A stretch of DNA of 17,724 nucleotides from a bacterium (GCA_021846765.1 JAJZWH010000013.1:1-17724); one strand, 5' to 3'. Positions 7,115 through 14,374 are shown, counted from the first letter of the stretch. The notes: generated from the sequence alone by a model not told the origin. Translations and numbers: made by a program.

Positions 7115-8419
7115 ATGAATCCTAGAAAAATTATTAAAAAACTAATCCCTCGATCTCTATTTACGATTATAGAGCCCTATGGTCATTTAGCCGAAGCGGT
7201 TATTTGGAATACGGTTAATGGCTTTCCGGCTAGCAAGCTTAAAGTTATTGGTGTTACTGGTACGAATGGTAAAACTTCGACTAGCTTTATGATTCATCAG
7301 ATGCTCTATCAAGCTGGCTATAAGGTAGGTTTAATGAGCACTGTTGGCTATGGAGTGGGCAAGGATATTCATCCTCAAATTGAACACATGACTACAGTTA
7401 GCGTGCCGTTATTAATCAAACGAATAAAGTCAATGAAAGCTCAAGGAGCGGAATGGTTAGTTTTGGAAACAACTAGTCACGCACTAGCACAGAACAGAGT
7501 ATGGAGCATACCTTACAATATTGCTGTCATGACTAATGTTACTCATGAACATTTAGATTACCACAAAACTTTCGAGCGTTATCGTGATGCTAAGCGAAAA
7601 CTATTTAAACAAACCAATAAGAATAAAAAAGGTTTAAGAATCGGTATTATTAATGCCGATGATCCAAGCGCTAAGTTGTTTGCTAAGGATATTACTCATC
7701 CACTGCTTTACGGTGTTAAAAAAGCAGATATAGTAGCTAGGAATATTAAACTAGCTCCAGAATTTGTTAGCTATAGCGTTAATTATCAAAACGTAACTTA
7801 CGATATTATCTGTCGATTACCGGGCAGCTTTAATGTGGCTAATTCTCTAGCTTGCTTAGCTGTGGGCATTAGTCTTGGTCTATCTAAAGAACAAATAGAG
7901 CAGGGGATTAGTGCTTTAACTGGGGTAGAGGGTAGAATGACTGCAATTAAAGAGGGGCAAGATTTTAGTGTAATTGTAGATTTTGCCCATACTCCAGATA
8001 GTTTTGAGAAATTATTTAATGATTTACGACCAGTTATTAAAGGTAAAATGATCGTTATGTTTGGTAGTGCTGGTAGGCGTGATGAGGCCAAGCGGGCAGT
8101 TCAGGGTAGGATAGCTGGAAAATATGCTGATGAAATAGTACTTACCGAGGAGGACGATAGGGATGTGGATGGACTTGAGATTATCGAACAAATTGCTAGT
8201 GGGGCAAAAAAGATGGGTAAAAGATTAAATAAAGATTTATTTATTGTTCATGACCGAGAAGAAGCTATTGCTTTTGCTCTCAGTCGAGCTCGTAAGGATG
8301 ATACGGTTTTGTTACTGGGTAAAGGCCATGAAAAAACGATTGAGCGAGCAGATGGCGAACATTCTTGGAATGAAATTTCAACCACAAAGCAGCTATTGCG
8401 GCAATTTAACAAAGACTAA
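7115..8419 (+). CDS. murE: MurE-like Mur ligase lacking the canonical N-terminal domain
   Basis: An ATP-dependent Mur ligase of the MurE group, which adds the third amino acid to UDP-MurNAc-Ala-Glu in peptidoglycan synthesis. Visible are the P-loop TGTNGKTS (residues 48-55), ETTSHALAQNRVW, THEHLDYH (143-150), the carbamylated-lysine region YRDAKRKLF (K160), FNVANSLACLAVG, EGRM, DFAHTPDS, MFGSAGRRD and GKGHE (402-406). At 434 residues it is shorter than classical MurE (about 490), because only about 45 residues precede the P-loop, so the usual UDP-binding domain 1 is missing. The third-residue specificity motif DNPR of diaminopimelate enzymes reads EDDRD here (346-350), so the amino acid added is uncertain. 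No Shine-Dalgarno is present; the start is fixed by an in-frame TAA directly before the ATG. It overlaps the convergent gene by 14 bases. Confidence 0.87.
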   Translation: MNPRKIIKKLIPRSLFTIIEPYGHLAEAVIWNTVNGFPASKLKVIGVTGTNGKTSTSFMIHQMLYQAGYKVGLMSTVGYGVGKDIHPQIEHMTTVSVPLLIKRIKSMKAQGAEWLVLETTSHALAQNRVWSIPYNIAVMTNVTHEHLDYHKTFERYRDAKRKLFKQTNKNKKGLRIGIINADDPSAKLFAKDITHPLLYGVKKADIVARNIKLAPEFVSYSVNYQNVTYDIICRLPGSFNVANSLACLAVGISLGLSKEQIEQGISALTGVEGRMTAIKEGQDFSVIVDFAHTPDSFEKLFNDLRPVIKGKMIVMFGSAGRRDEAKRAVQGRIAGKYADEIVLTEEDDRDVDGLEIIEQIASGAKKMGKRLNKDLFIVHDREEAIAFALSRARKDDTVLLLGKGHEKTIERADGEHSWNEISTTKQLLRQFNKD

Positions 8420-9260
8420 GACTGCAGCAACGAATATAGCCACCGCCTTTAGACAATTCGCTGATTTCCGGAGTGATGGTGGTTAAGCCATGGTTTTCAA
8501 TAGCTTTTTGTAATTCTGGTGCTCGAGCACTCATGATGACTGTATATCCAGTTGAGACTAGGTTGCAGGCAAAACCATTTTTGGCTTCATCGAGAGACAC
8601 GACTATTTTATATAAGGGTAAGGCTTGTATTTTTTGACGACTGTCGGGAGTAAAAGCTTCTGGGCACCAGGCAATAAGGTCCGGTGTTAAAACTGCTAAT
8701 GCCAGATCTAAATCATAAAAGTAACTATCTGGCCAACCGGTTATAGCGTTAATAATAGGTTGTCCTTGACCATTTAGTTCGGGAATGGTTTGCAGACCAA
8801 CTACTTGACAGTTAAATTCTTCCTCTAAAAAAGGATGGATTCGTCTGTCGGTTCGATAATTACTGCCAACAAATAAATAATCGCCACAGCTAAGAGCATC
8901 TCCTTGACCACTGAATTTAAAGGGTGGGCTATCAACTTCATAACCTAAAGATATTAATATTTTTTTAGCATATTCTTCTTCATCTTTTCGGAGATTCGGA
9001 AGCGACGATTGAAGTATTTTCCCTTGCCAGCAAAGAGCCCAATTTGCAGTATAAATGCCGTCTTGGCAGTTGGCGGGAGGTTCAACACTTATGACCTCTA
9101 TTCCTGATTGTTCAAATGCCCGCTTGATCGATGCGTGCTCTTCGATTGCTTTGATTGTGTCTGGCTGGTCGGATTTATGAGAATAAGGATTTAATTCTTC
9201 TACTCTAAAGTATTCAGCTCCAGACATTAAAACAGTCTGATTAATAATTGGTTTAGACAT
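8406..9260 (-). CDS. Arginine deiminase/dimethylargininase-like (guanidino-modifying superfamily) protein with altered catalytic His
   Basis: The 284-residue protein has the pattern of the amidinotransferase/DDAH family: N-terminal MSGAEYFRVEELNPY, DGIYTANWALC (67-77), FSGQGDAL (116-123), GSNYRTDRR (132-140), FACN (230-233), and the C-terminal nucleophile motif KGGGYIRCCSL with the catalytic Cys most likely C278. Family members hydrolyse arginine or methylarginines, or move amidino groups. Where the family commonly has a catalytic His in FYHLDT, this protein reads FYDLDLAL with Asp at 183, so activity may be altered. It is cytosolic and monocistronic, diverging from groES. No Shine-Dalgarno is present; an extended -10-like TGT-TAAAAT precedes the ATG. 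The stop lies inside the Mur ligase 3' end. Substrate unknown. Confidence 0.85.
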   Translation of the reverse strand: MSKPIINQTVLMSGAEYFRVEELNPYSHKSDQPDTIKAIEEHASIKRAFEQSGIEVISVEPPANCQDGIYTANWALCWQGKILQSSLPNLRKDEEEYAKKILISLGYEVDSPPFKFSGQGDALSCGDYLFVGSNYRTDRRIHPFLEEEFNCQVVGLQTIPELNGQGQPIINAITGWPDSYFYDLDLALAVLTPDLIAWCPEAFTPDSRQKIQALPLYKIVVSLDEAKNGFACNLVSTGYTVIMSARAPELQKAIENHGLTTITPEISELSKGGGYIRCCSLSLC

Positions 9261-9269
9261 TTGTTTTTA

Positions 9270-9278
9270 ATTTTAACA
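9270..9278 (-). promoter_or_regulatory. Extended -10 of the DDAH-like gene
   Basis: On the minus strand TGT is followed by TAAAAT (9270-9275), ending 9 bases before the ATG. No -35 or Shine-Dalgarno is seen, so a short or absent leader is predicted. Confidence 0.4.
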
Positions 9279-9370
9279 GATAATAATTTTAAAATGCTTA
9301 ATCTAATAACTTTAAAAAGGCTAATCGGAGTATTTAATTAGCTGAAAAGAATTTAATTATTATTGGATTT

Positions 9371-9393
9371 AGTTAATTATTAACTAATTAACT
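9371..9393 (+). repeat. AT-rich 9-bp inverted repeat upstream of the groE -35
   Basis: AGTTAATTA (9371-9379) and TAATTAACT (9385-9393) are perfect inverted copies separated by 5 bases. The right arm ends one base before TTGACA. The position and A/T content suit an RNA polymerase UP element, but the symmetry could also be a protein-binding site. Function is inferred. Confidence 0.45.
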
Positions 9394-9394
9394 C

Positions 9395-9424
9395 TTGACA
9401 GATATTTTAGCAGTCTATTATAGT
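9395..9424 (+). promoter_or_regulatory. groESL promoter
   Basis: A consensus -35 TTGACA (9395-9400) precedes overlapping -10 candidates, TATTAT (9416-9421, spacer 15) and TATAGT (9419-9424, spacer 18). AT-rich sequence lies upstream. Transcription would start around 9428-9432, giving a leader of about 65 bases that holds the CIRCE operator and the groES Shine-Dalgarno. This is the only promoter in the window with a perfect -35 box, fitting a highly expressed chaperone operon. Confidence 0.75.
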
Positions 9425-9436
9425 GAGTGCTGAAAG

Positions 9437-9463
9437 TTAGCACTCAAATACTTATAGTGCTAA
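9437..9463 (+). promoter_or_regulatory. CIRCE operator (HrcA binding site)
   Basis: TTAGCACTC (9437-9445), 9 bases, then TAGTGCTAA (9455-9463). This matches the CIRCE consensus TTAGCACTC-N9-GAGTGCTAA except for one base in the right arm. It lies just downstream of the -10 box, where HrcA bound as a dimer represses groE transcription until heat stress. An additional half-site, GAGTGCT (9425-9431), lies just upstream and forms a second dyad with the left arm. hrcA itself is not in the window. Confidence 0.9.
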
Positions 9464-9495
9464 CAGAAGTAATCAAACAAGGAGGACACGAGTAA

Positions 9496-9762
9496 ATGAG
9501 CACACCATTACAACCGCTTGGCGATTATGTCGTAGCAACCGCCGAAGAGGCTAGTACGAAAACTGCTAGTGGACTTTATCTGCCGGATAACGCAGCCGAA
9601 AAACCTAAGACAGCTAAAATTGTAGCCATAGGTAAAGATGTGAAGCAGGTAAAAGCTGGGGATAGAATAGTCTATAAAAGCTATAGCACCACAGAAGTTA
9701 AAGTTAATAATGATGAATATATCTTAGTCAAAGAAGAAGATATATTAGCGACTGTTAAATAG
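9496..9762 (+). CDS. groES: Co-chaperonin GroES (Hsp10)
   Basis: The lid of the GroEL folding chamber, forming a seven-membered ring that caps GroEL with ATP. The 88 residues are close to the usual length of about 95. Visible are the N-terminal LQPLGDYVV strand, the mobile loop region EEASTKTASGLYLPDNA that contacts GroEL, the AKIVAIG core strand, GDRIVYKSYS, and the C-terminal EYILVKEEDILATVK. A strong Shine-Dalgarno AAGGAGG (9479-9485) lies 10 bases before the ATG. It is first in the groESL operon, under the CIRCE operator. Its TAG stop overlaps the Shine-Dalgarno of groEL, so translation of the two is probably coupled. Confidence 0.98.
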   Translation: MSTPLQPLGDYVVATAEEASTKTASGLYLPDNAAEKPKTAKIVAIGKDVKQVKAGDRIVYKSYSTTEVKVNNDEYILVKEEDILATVK

Positions 9763-9776
9763 GAGGAAATAAGCAG

Positions 9777-11426
9777 ATGGCCAAAAAAGTATTTTATGAT
9801 GACGATGCTCGCAAGCGTGTACTTGCCGGGGCTGAAATTTTATATAACGCCGTAAAAACAACCATGGGTCCTCGCGGGAGGAATGTTGTTATTAGTAAAT
9901 CTTACGGAAACCCGACTGTAACTCATGATGGGGTGACTGTTGCAAAAGGAGTAGACCTGGCAGAGGTTGATGACGAAACTTTAGGTCAAAAAGTTGGAGC
10001 CGAACTTATTAAACAAGCTGCTAGTAAGATGAATGATGTAGCAGGTGACGGGACTACAACTGTTACTGTTTTGACCTATCATATTTTAAATGAAGCTAAC
10101 AAATTAATTGCTGCTGGACATAACCCGATGCTACTCAGGAAGGGACTGGAAACAGCTGCTCAGTCGGTGATAACTAAACTGTCTACAATGTCCGAAGACA
10201 TTGAAGGCAAGAAAACTAAAGTTGCTGAAGTAGCAACTATTTCTGCTGGAGATAGCGAAATTGGTAGTTTAATAGCTGACGTCATGGAATCAGTTGGCAA
10301 AGATGGGGTAGTTACCGTTGAAGAGGGTCAAGGACTAATGCTTGAAAAAGAAGTAGTCGAAGGCTTTACTTTTGATCGCGGTTTTGTCAGTGCTTATATG
10401 GCTACGGACATGACACGAATGGAGGCGGTATACGATAAACCAGCAATTGTTATAACAGATAAAAAGATAAGTTCTATTCAAGAATTTCTGCCTTTATTAG
10501 AAAAACTTGCACAAGGTGGTAAAAAAGATTTAGTGTTGATTGCTGAAGATGTAGAAGGGGAAGCCTTAGGAACATTAATTCTAAATCGTCTCAAAGGAGT
10601 ATTTAATACGGTTGCTGTTAAAGCGCCTGCTTTCGGTGATCGACGTAAAGATATTTTAAACGATATAGCTATTTTAACTGGAGCAGAAGTAATCAGTGAT
10701 GATCGTGGAATGACTTTTGAGAATGTTGATTTAGATGTAGTTGGAAGTGCACGTAAGGTCATCGTTACTAAAGATGACACCACTATAATTGAGGGGAATG
10801 GTAGTTCTAGCGAAGTTAATGCGCGAATTAAGCAGATTAATGCTCAAATTGAACAATCAAGTAGTGAATATGATCGAGAAAACTTAGAAAAACGACAAGC
10901 TGCTCTGAGCGGTAAGGTTGCTGTTATAAAAGTAGGTGGAGCTACTGAGACTGAGATTGAGGAGAAAAAATATCGAGTTGATGATGCTGTAGCGGCAGTA
11001 AAGGCAGCCTTAGGAGATGGAGTAGTACCAGGAGGTGGAATAACCTTGATAAACCTGGTTTCTGCCGTAAATATTGACCCTAAAGACGATGATGCGGTTA
11101 ATGCCGGTAAGCAAATATTGATGCGTAGCCTTGAACAACCTTTCAGGATATTATTGGCCAATTCTGGGCTTAATCCTGATGAGTGGTTGCCTCAAGTAAA
11201 ATCAGCTAAAATAGGTTTTGGCGTTGATGTTAATAAACCAGAAAAATTGGTAGATTTAAAAGCTGCCGGAATTATTGATCCAGCTCGAGTTACTAGGGAA
11301 GTACTACAAAATGCAGTTAGTATTGCCGGTACGGCAATGACTATGGGTGCATTAGTGGTTGATGTGCCTGAACCAAAAACTCCAGCACCGGCTGCACCCG
11401 ATATGGGTGGAATGGGAATGATGTAG
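9777..11426 (+). CDS. groEL: Chaperonin GroEL (Hsp60)
   Basis: The 14-subunit ATP-driven protein-folding chamber of the cytosol, 549 residues, standard length. Visible signatures are KTTMGPRGRNVVI, DGVTVAKGVDL (51-61), the ATP-binding AGDGTTT (89-95), the apical-domain stretch VEGFTFDRGFVS, KAPAFGDRRKD, YRVDDAVAA with the hydrolysis Asp, DGVVPGGG, PARVTREVLQNAVSIAGTA, and a short Gly/Met tail ending GGMGMM. The Shine-Dalgarno AGGAGG (9761-9766) overlaps the groES stop, and the ATG follows 10 bases later. It is the last gene of the operon; an intrinsic terminator begins about 43 bases after the stop. Heat-shock control through HrcA is expected. Nothing is unusual in the frame. Confidence 0.99.
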   Translation: MAKKVFYDDDARKRVLAGAEILYNAVKTTMGPRGRNVVISKSYGNPTVTHDGVTVAKGVDLAEVDDETLGQKVGAELIKQAASKMNDVAGDGTTTVTVLTYHILNEANKLIAAGHNPMLLRKGLETAAQSVITKLSTMSEDIEGKKTKVAEVATISAGDSEIGSLIADVMESVGKDGVVTVEEGQGLMLEKEVVEGFTFDRGFVSAYMATDMTRMEAVYDKPAIVITDKKISSIQEFLPLLEKLAQGGKKDLVLIAEDVEGEALGTLILNRLKGVFNTVAVKAPAFGDRRKDILNDIAILTGAEVISDDRGMTFENVDLDVVGSARKVIVTKDDTTIIEGNGSSSEVNARIKQINAQIEQSSSEYDRENLEKRQAALSGKVAVIKVGGATETEIEEKKYRVDDAVAAVKAALGDGVVPGGGITLINLVSAVNIDPKDDDAVNAGKQILMRSLEQPFRILLANSGLNPDEWLPQVKSAKIGFGVDVNKPEKLVDLKAAGIIDPARVTREVLQNAVSIAGTAMTMGALVVDVPEPKTPAPAAPDMGGMGMM

Positions 11427-11468
11427 GCAGATATTAATTTAATCTAAGCCTAAATCATTAAATAATAG

Positions 11469-11505
11469 AAGAGCCTTAAGAGTTAATCTCTCCAGGCTCT
11501 TTTTT
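11469..11505 (+). terminator. Intrinsic terminator of groESL
   Basis: AAGAGCCT (11469-11476) pairs with AGGCTCTT (11494-11501), with an inner AGAG/CTCT stem around a 5-base loop. The 3' arm runs into six T residues (11500-11505). This is a complete Rho-independent terminator on the + strand. Confidence 0.88.
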
Positions 11506-11603
11506 AAGACCTAACTTTTTCTAATAGTTAGCAGTGCAATATTATAACTGATGAGAGCATAGGCTATTAAATATGATAAGTGGTCACAAATTAAAAAATA
11601 ATT

Positions 11604-11649
11604 TATAAGCTAAAGAAGAATTTAATTTGTGTTTTAGCTTATATGCTAA
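11604..11649 (+). repeat. Nested inverted repeats over the SDR promoter
   Basis: TATAAGCTAAA (11604-11614) and TTTAGCTTATA (11633-11643) are perfect inverted copies separated by 18 bases. The right arm also pairs at its core, TTAGC (11634-11638), with GCTAA at 11645-11649. This gives three alternating half-sites. The middle one lies where the -35 of the SDR gene should be and the third lies in the spacer before the -10, which suits an operator. No T-run follows, so a terminator is less likely. Confidence 0.45.
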
Positions 11650-11655
11650 GAGATA

Positions 11656-11661
11656 TATAAT
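11656..11661 (+). promoter_or_regulatory. -10 box of the SDR gene (leaderless layout)
   Basis: A perfect TATAAT ends 8 bases before the ATG at 11670. Seventeen bases upstream the -35 position reads TTTAGC (11633-11638), a weak match within the inverted repeat. There is no Shine-Dalgarno. Confidence 0.5.
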
Positions 11662-11669
11662 TTACTATT

Positions 11670-12449
11670 ATGGAAAGGTCTTCGACAATTAAGCTAGATT
11701 GCACCAAAATACTAATAACTGGCGGTACAAGTGGGCTGGGCCTCGCTATGGCTGAAGCTTTAGCTAAAACCGGAGCTAATGTAGCATTAACTAGCAGAAG
11801 CGCTAGTAGAGCTAAGGCTACTGCCAAATCTCTGCCAAACACAATTGGCATAAAAATGGATAGCACTAACGATGATTCGATCATTAAAGGAGTAGAAGAA
11901 GCATATTCGAAATTAGGCGGAATCGATATGTTAGTCAATAACGCTGGAATAGGTATGATTACCGTTAATCCTAAATTCATGTCTGAACCAATGGGTTTTT
12001 GGGAAGTGCCAAGTGATAAGTTTAAGAAGGTGATAGCTACTAATCTAACCGGATACTTTATAGTTGCTAAATATGTAGCCCAAAAAATGCTAGCAGCGGG
12101 CAGTGGTCGAATAGTTAACATTTCAATGAACCATTCAACAATGAACCGAAAAGGATTTGTTCCTTATGGACCATCAAGAGCAGGAGCTGAAGCTTTATCT
12201 AGAATTATGGCTGCTGATCTAGAAAATAGTGGGATTACAGTTAATATGCTTTTACCTGGTGGAGCTACTAGAACAGGTATGTTGCCAATATCAGAAAATA
12301 ATCTTTCTGCCTTAAATCTTTTAAGCCCCAGTGTAATGGGGCCGCCAATAATTTGGTTAGCTTCAAATCAGGCAAGAAACGTTCACAATGAAAGAATTGT
12401 GGCTAACGAATTTGATCAATGGTTAGGTCAAAGAAAACTAAAGCCATAA
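11670..12449 (+). CDS. Short-chain dehydrogenase/reductase with YxxxR in place of YxxxK
   Basis: A classical SDR of 259 residues, within the usual 250-270. The Rossmann nucleotide-binding motif is ITGGTSGLGLAM (residues 16-27), followed by TSRS at the end of strand 2, the NNAG motif (90-93), and the catalytic region IVNIS...Y166-GPS-R170. The active-site Lys of YxxxK is Arg here, which may lower or change activity. It also has the PGGATRTGM segment after the active site. It probably reduces or oxidises a carbonyl/alcohol with NAD(P)H in the cytosol; the substrate cannot be read. A leaderless start is predicted from the TATAAT 8 bases upstream. It sits alone between groEL and the convergent LLM gene, from which it is separated by 52 bases with no convincing terminator. 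Confidence 0.92.
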   Translation: MERSSTIKLDCTKILITGGTSGLGLAMAEALAKTGANVALTSRSASRAKATAKSLPNTIGIKMDSTNDDSIIKGVEEAYSKLGGIDMLVNNAGIGMITVNPKFMSEPMGFWEVPSDKFKKVIATNLTGYFIVAKYVAQKMLAAGSGRIVNISMNHSTMNRKGFVPYGPSRAGAEALSRIMAADLENSGITVNMLLPGGATRTGMLPISENNLSALNLLSPSVMGPPIIWLASNQARNVHNERIVANEFDQWLGQRKLKP

Positions 12450-12501
12450 CAAAACAAAGTTCTTAATCAAAAATATTCAAAAGAGCATTGTCTTATTATT
12501 T

Positions 12502-13377
12502 TTACAATTCATGTATCGCTTGAACTGTATCGGCAAACTTAGTAAAAGAAGAAAGATCAGCATCTTGACTATTAGCATAGATAGCATGCTCAATACCTAG
12601 CGACCTTAATTCTTTAGCTGTTGCTAAAGATTTTTTTGGATCATTGGCGGCAGTGGTAATATCAACTCCAGTCAATGCGGTTTTTTCTATATCCTCATAG
12701 GGTCGTCCGATCTCCTGACAGTGTTGTTTTAGTACTTCAAGTTTATGACTAAGTTGATTCATGTCATGGGCAAATAAATTACAGGCATTACCATATTTAG
12801 CAACAAGTCTAAGAGTTTTTTCTTCGCCTCCACCACCAATCAGAATTGGTGGATGAGGTTTGCTAACAGGCTGTGGGGATAAATAAGGTTCAGGTAGTTG
12901 ATAAATACTACCTTCAAAAGGTTGATTATTACCTGACCACATTTGCAAGGCTATCTGTAGGGTGTCTTCTAGTCTTTCGAATCGTCTAGAGTGTAGCGGA
13001 TCTAAAAAGCCAAGCGCTTTAGCTTCTTGATCATTCCATCCGGCGCCAATACCTAAATAGGCTCGTCCTCCAGAAAGCACATCAAGAGTCGTCACCGCAT
13101 TAATTAATAATGCTGGTTCGCGGTATATAACACCCGTAACCATAGTCCCGAGAGATACTTTTTTTGTAACACCCGCAATATATCCTAATGTGGTATAAGA
13201 TTCGAGCATTGGATCCGTATACTTGCCGATGTGTTCTAATTGAAAAAAATGATCCATTACCCAAATACTGTTGAACCCAACATTTTCTGCAGCTATAGAT
13301 ACTGCACGTACATTTTGGCCAATTTTGCTATCTCCTCCAGAATAATCAAAACGATTAATTTGTAATCCGACTTTCAT
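12502..13377 (-). CDS. LLM-class (F420-dependent-like) flavin/deazaflavin oxidoreductase, Rv1855c-like
   Basis: A luciferase-like TIM-barrel oxidoreductase of 291 residues, complete. Characteristic stretches are the N-terminal MKVGLQINRFDYSGG strand, AAENVGFNSIWVMDHFF, VSLGTMVTG, PALLINAVTTLDVLSGGR, GIGAGWNDQEAKALGF, RFERLEDTLQIA, PPILIGGGGEEKTLRLVAKY and AKYGNACNLF. The pattern agrees with the group typified by Mycobacterium Rv1855c, which is annotated as F420-dependent; FMN use cannot be excluded from sequence. The upstream LLM gene ends in TAA directly followed by this ATG, and the Shine-Dalgarno AGGAGG (13383-13388) lies inside the end of that gene, so the two are translationally coupled. 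The substrate is unknown. Confidence 0.92.
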   Translation of the reverse strand: MKVGLQINRFDYSGGDSKIGQNVRAVSIAAENVGFNSIWVMDHFFQLEHIGKYTDPMLESYTTLGYIAGVTKKVSLGTMVTGVIYREPALLINAVTTLDVLSGGRAYLGIGAGWNDQEAKALGFLDPLHSRRFERLEDTLQIALQMWSGNNQPFEGSIYQLPEPYLSPQPVSKPHPPILIGGGGEEKTLRLVAKYGNACNLFAHDMNQLSHKLEVLKQHCQEIGRPYEDIEKTALTGVDITTAANDPKKSLATAKELRSLGIEHAIYANSQDADLSSFTKFADTVQAIHEL

Positions 13378-14367
13378 TTAGTCCTCCTTTTTCTTAAGTT
13401 GATGTAACTTTGGTAAAACTTCTTTGCCAAGCATAGCAATTGTAGCTGGTTGATCTATAGATGTTGTTTGGATGCCAATTATATCTGCTCCTATATCGGT
13501 AATTAGTGGACCATACGTAGCTATATAGTCACTAGGACTTTTTAATATATTATAGCTACTCAGTATCTTATTTCGTGGTAGCTTATCTGCTTCATCTTGT
13601 AGCTGTAAAGGACTAATGCCGTCAGCTCGACTTGGCGTCCTTAACCCCCGCTGAGCCTGTATTGCTTCCCAAGCCTGACCTTCATCCTTAGCGTAAATTG
13701 ACCATCTGTTAGCTATAGTCTTAAAGTTCTTATTGGGTTGAGTAGCATAAGCTACTGTTACTAAATTAGTTAGGGCGTCCTGGATATCTTTTACGCTTAT
13801 AATGATGCCATCGTAATAATTTCCTGCGGTTGTTGCGCTCTGTGGACCACCCGCTGCTAGATAAATAGGTACTGGGTGTAAGGGTGGACTATATAATTTG
13901 GCTAAGTTGGTCTGGTAATATTGACCGGAAAAATCTAGTCGTTCTCCTGATAGCAACCGCTGAATAATCTCTCTAGCTTCTTTTAACCGTTCAGAGCGTT
14001 CTTTATATGCAGGCAATACAAACCCTAATGGTCTTTCGTTAATATTCTCGCCCGTACCAACTCCTAAAGCAAATCTACCTGCACTTAATCGATCAATGGT
14101 TGCTGCTGCTTGAGCGACTACAGCTGGATGAAAGCGAAACAAGGGAGTGGTAACCATTGTCATTAATTGGATACGTTTGGTTTTTACAGCCATCGCTCCA
14201 AGTGTAGTAAAAGCAAAGCCACTCGCTCCACGGTCATCTACCCACGGATGAAAATGTTCAGAAATCATAACTCCATCAAAACCAGCTTGCTCAGCTAGTA
14301 CAGCGTGTTTTACTAAATCTTCGGGTTGAAATTGCTCATCTGAACAAAACCAATATATATCTGCCAT
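13378..14367 (-). CDS. F420-dependent glucose-6-phosphate dehydrogenase-like LLM oxidoreductase
   Basis: A 329-residue TIM-barrel enzyme of the group that includes F420-dependent glucose-6-phosphate dehydrogenase. Visible are ISEHFHPW (residues 35-42, with a His at 40 as in Fgd), MTMVTTPLFRFHPAVVAQAAAT, SAGRFALGVGTGENINE (with a Glu at 107 where Fgd has its catalytic Glu), and PPLHPVPIYLAAGGPQSA. It could feed reduced F420 to other enzymes, but the glucose-6-phosphate specificity is not proven. I place the start at the ATG at 14367. An ATG at 14385 would add six residues, but those codons contain a perfect TATAAT, 7 bases before 14367, and the homology begins at MADIYWF. It is first in an operon with the second LLM gene. 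No F420 biosynthesis gene is in the window. Confidence 0.9.
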   Translation of the reverse strand: MADIYWFCSDEQFQPEDLVKHAVLAEQAGFDGVMISEHFHPWVDDRGASGFAFTTLGAMAVKTKRIQLMTMVTTPLFRFHPAVVAQAAATIDRLSAGRFALGVGTGENINERPLGFVLPAYKERSERLKEAREIIQRLLSGERLDFSGQYYQTNLAKLYSPPLHPVPIYLAAGGPQSATTAGNYYDGIIISVKDIQDALTNLVTVAYATQPNKNFKTIANRWSIYAKDEGQAWEAIQAQRGLRTPSRADGISPLQLQDEADKLPRNKILSSYNILKSPSDYIATYGPLITDIGADIIGIQTTSIDQPATIAMLGKEVLPKLHQLKKKED

Positions 14368-14374
14368 ATATTTT

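Noticed and set aside
10478..11161. Long minus-strand ORFs within groEL (10478-10783 and 10844-11161).
   Set aside because: They are antisense shadows of groEL with no ribosome site and low-complexity Ser/Thr/Pro-rich translations.
11639..12121. A 160-residue minus-strand ORF over the SDR gene.
   Set aside because: It is antisense to a clearly conserved Rossmann protein and also covers the SDR promoter. Its hydrophobic translation is the shadow of Ala/Gly/Asn codons.
12450..12501. A possible terminator between the SDR and LLM genes (AAGA/TCTT around 12480-12493).
   Set aside because: The stem is only 4 bp and AT-rich, and the T-run is interrupted.
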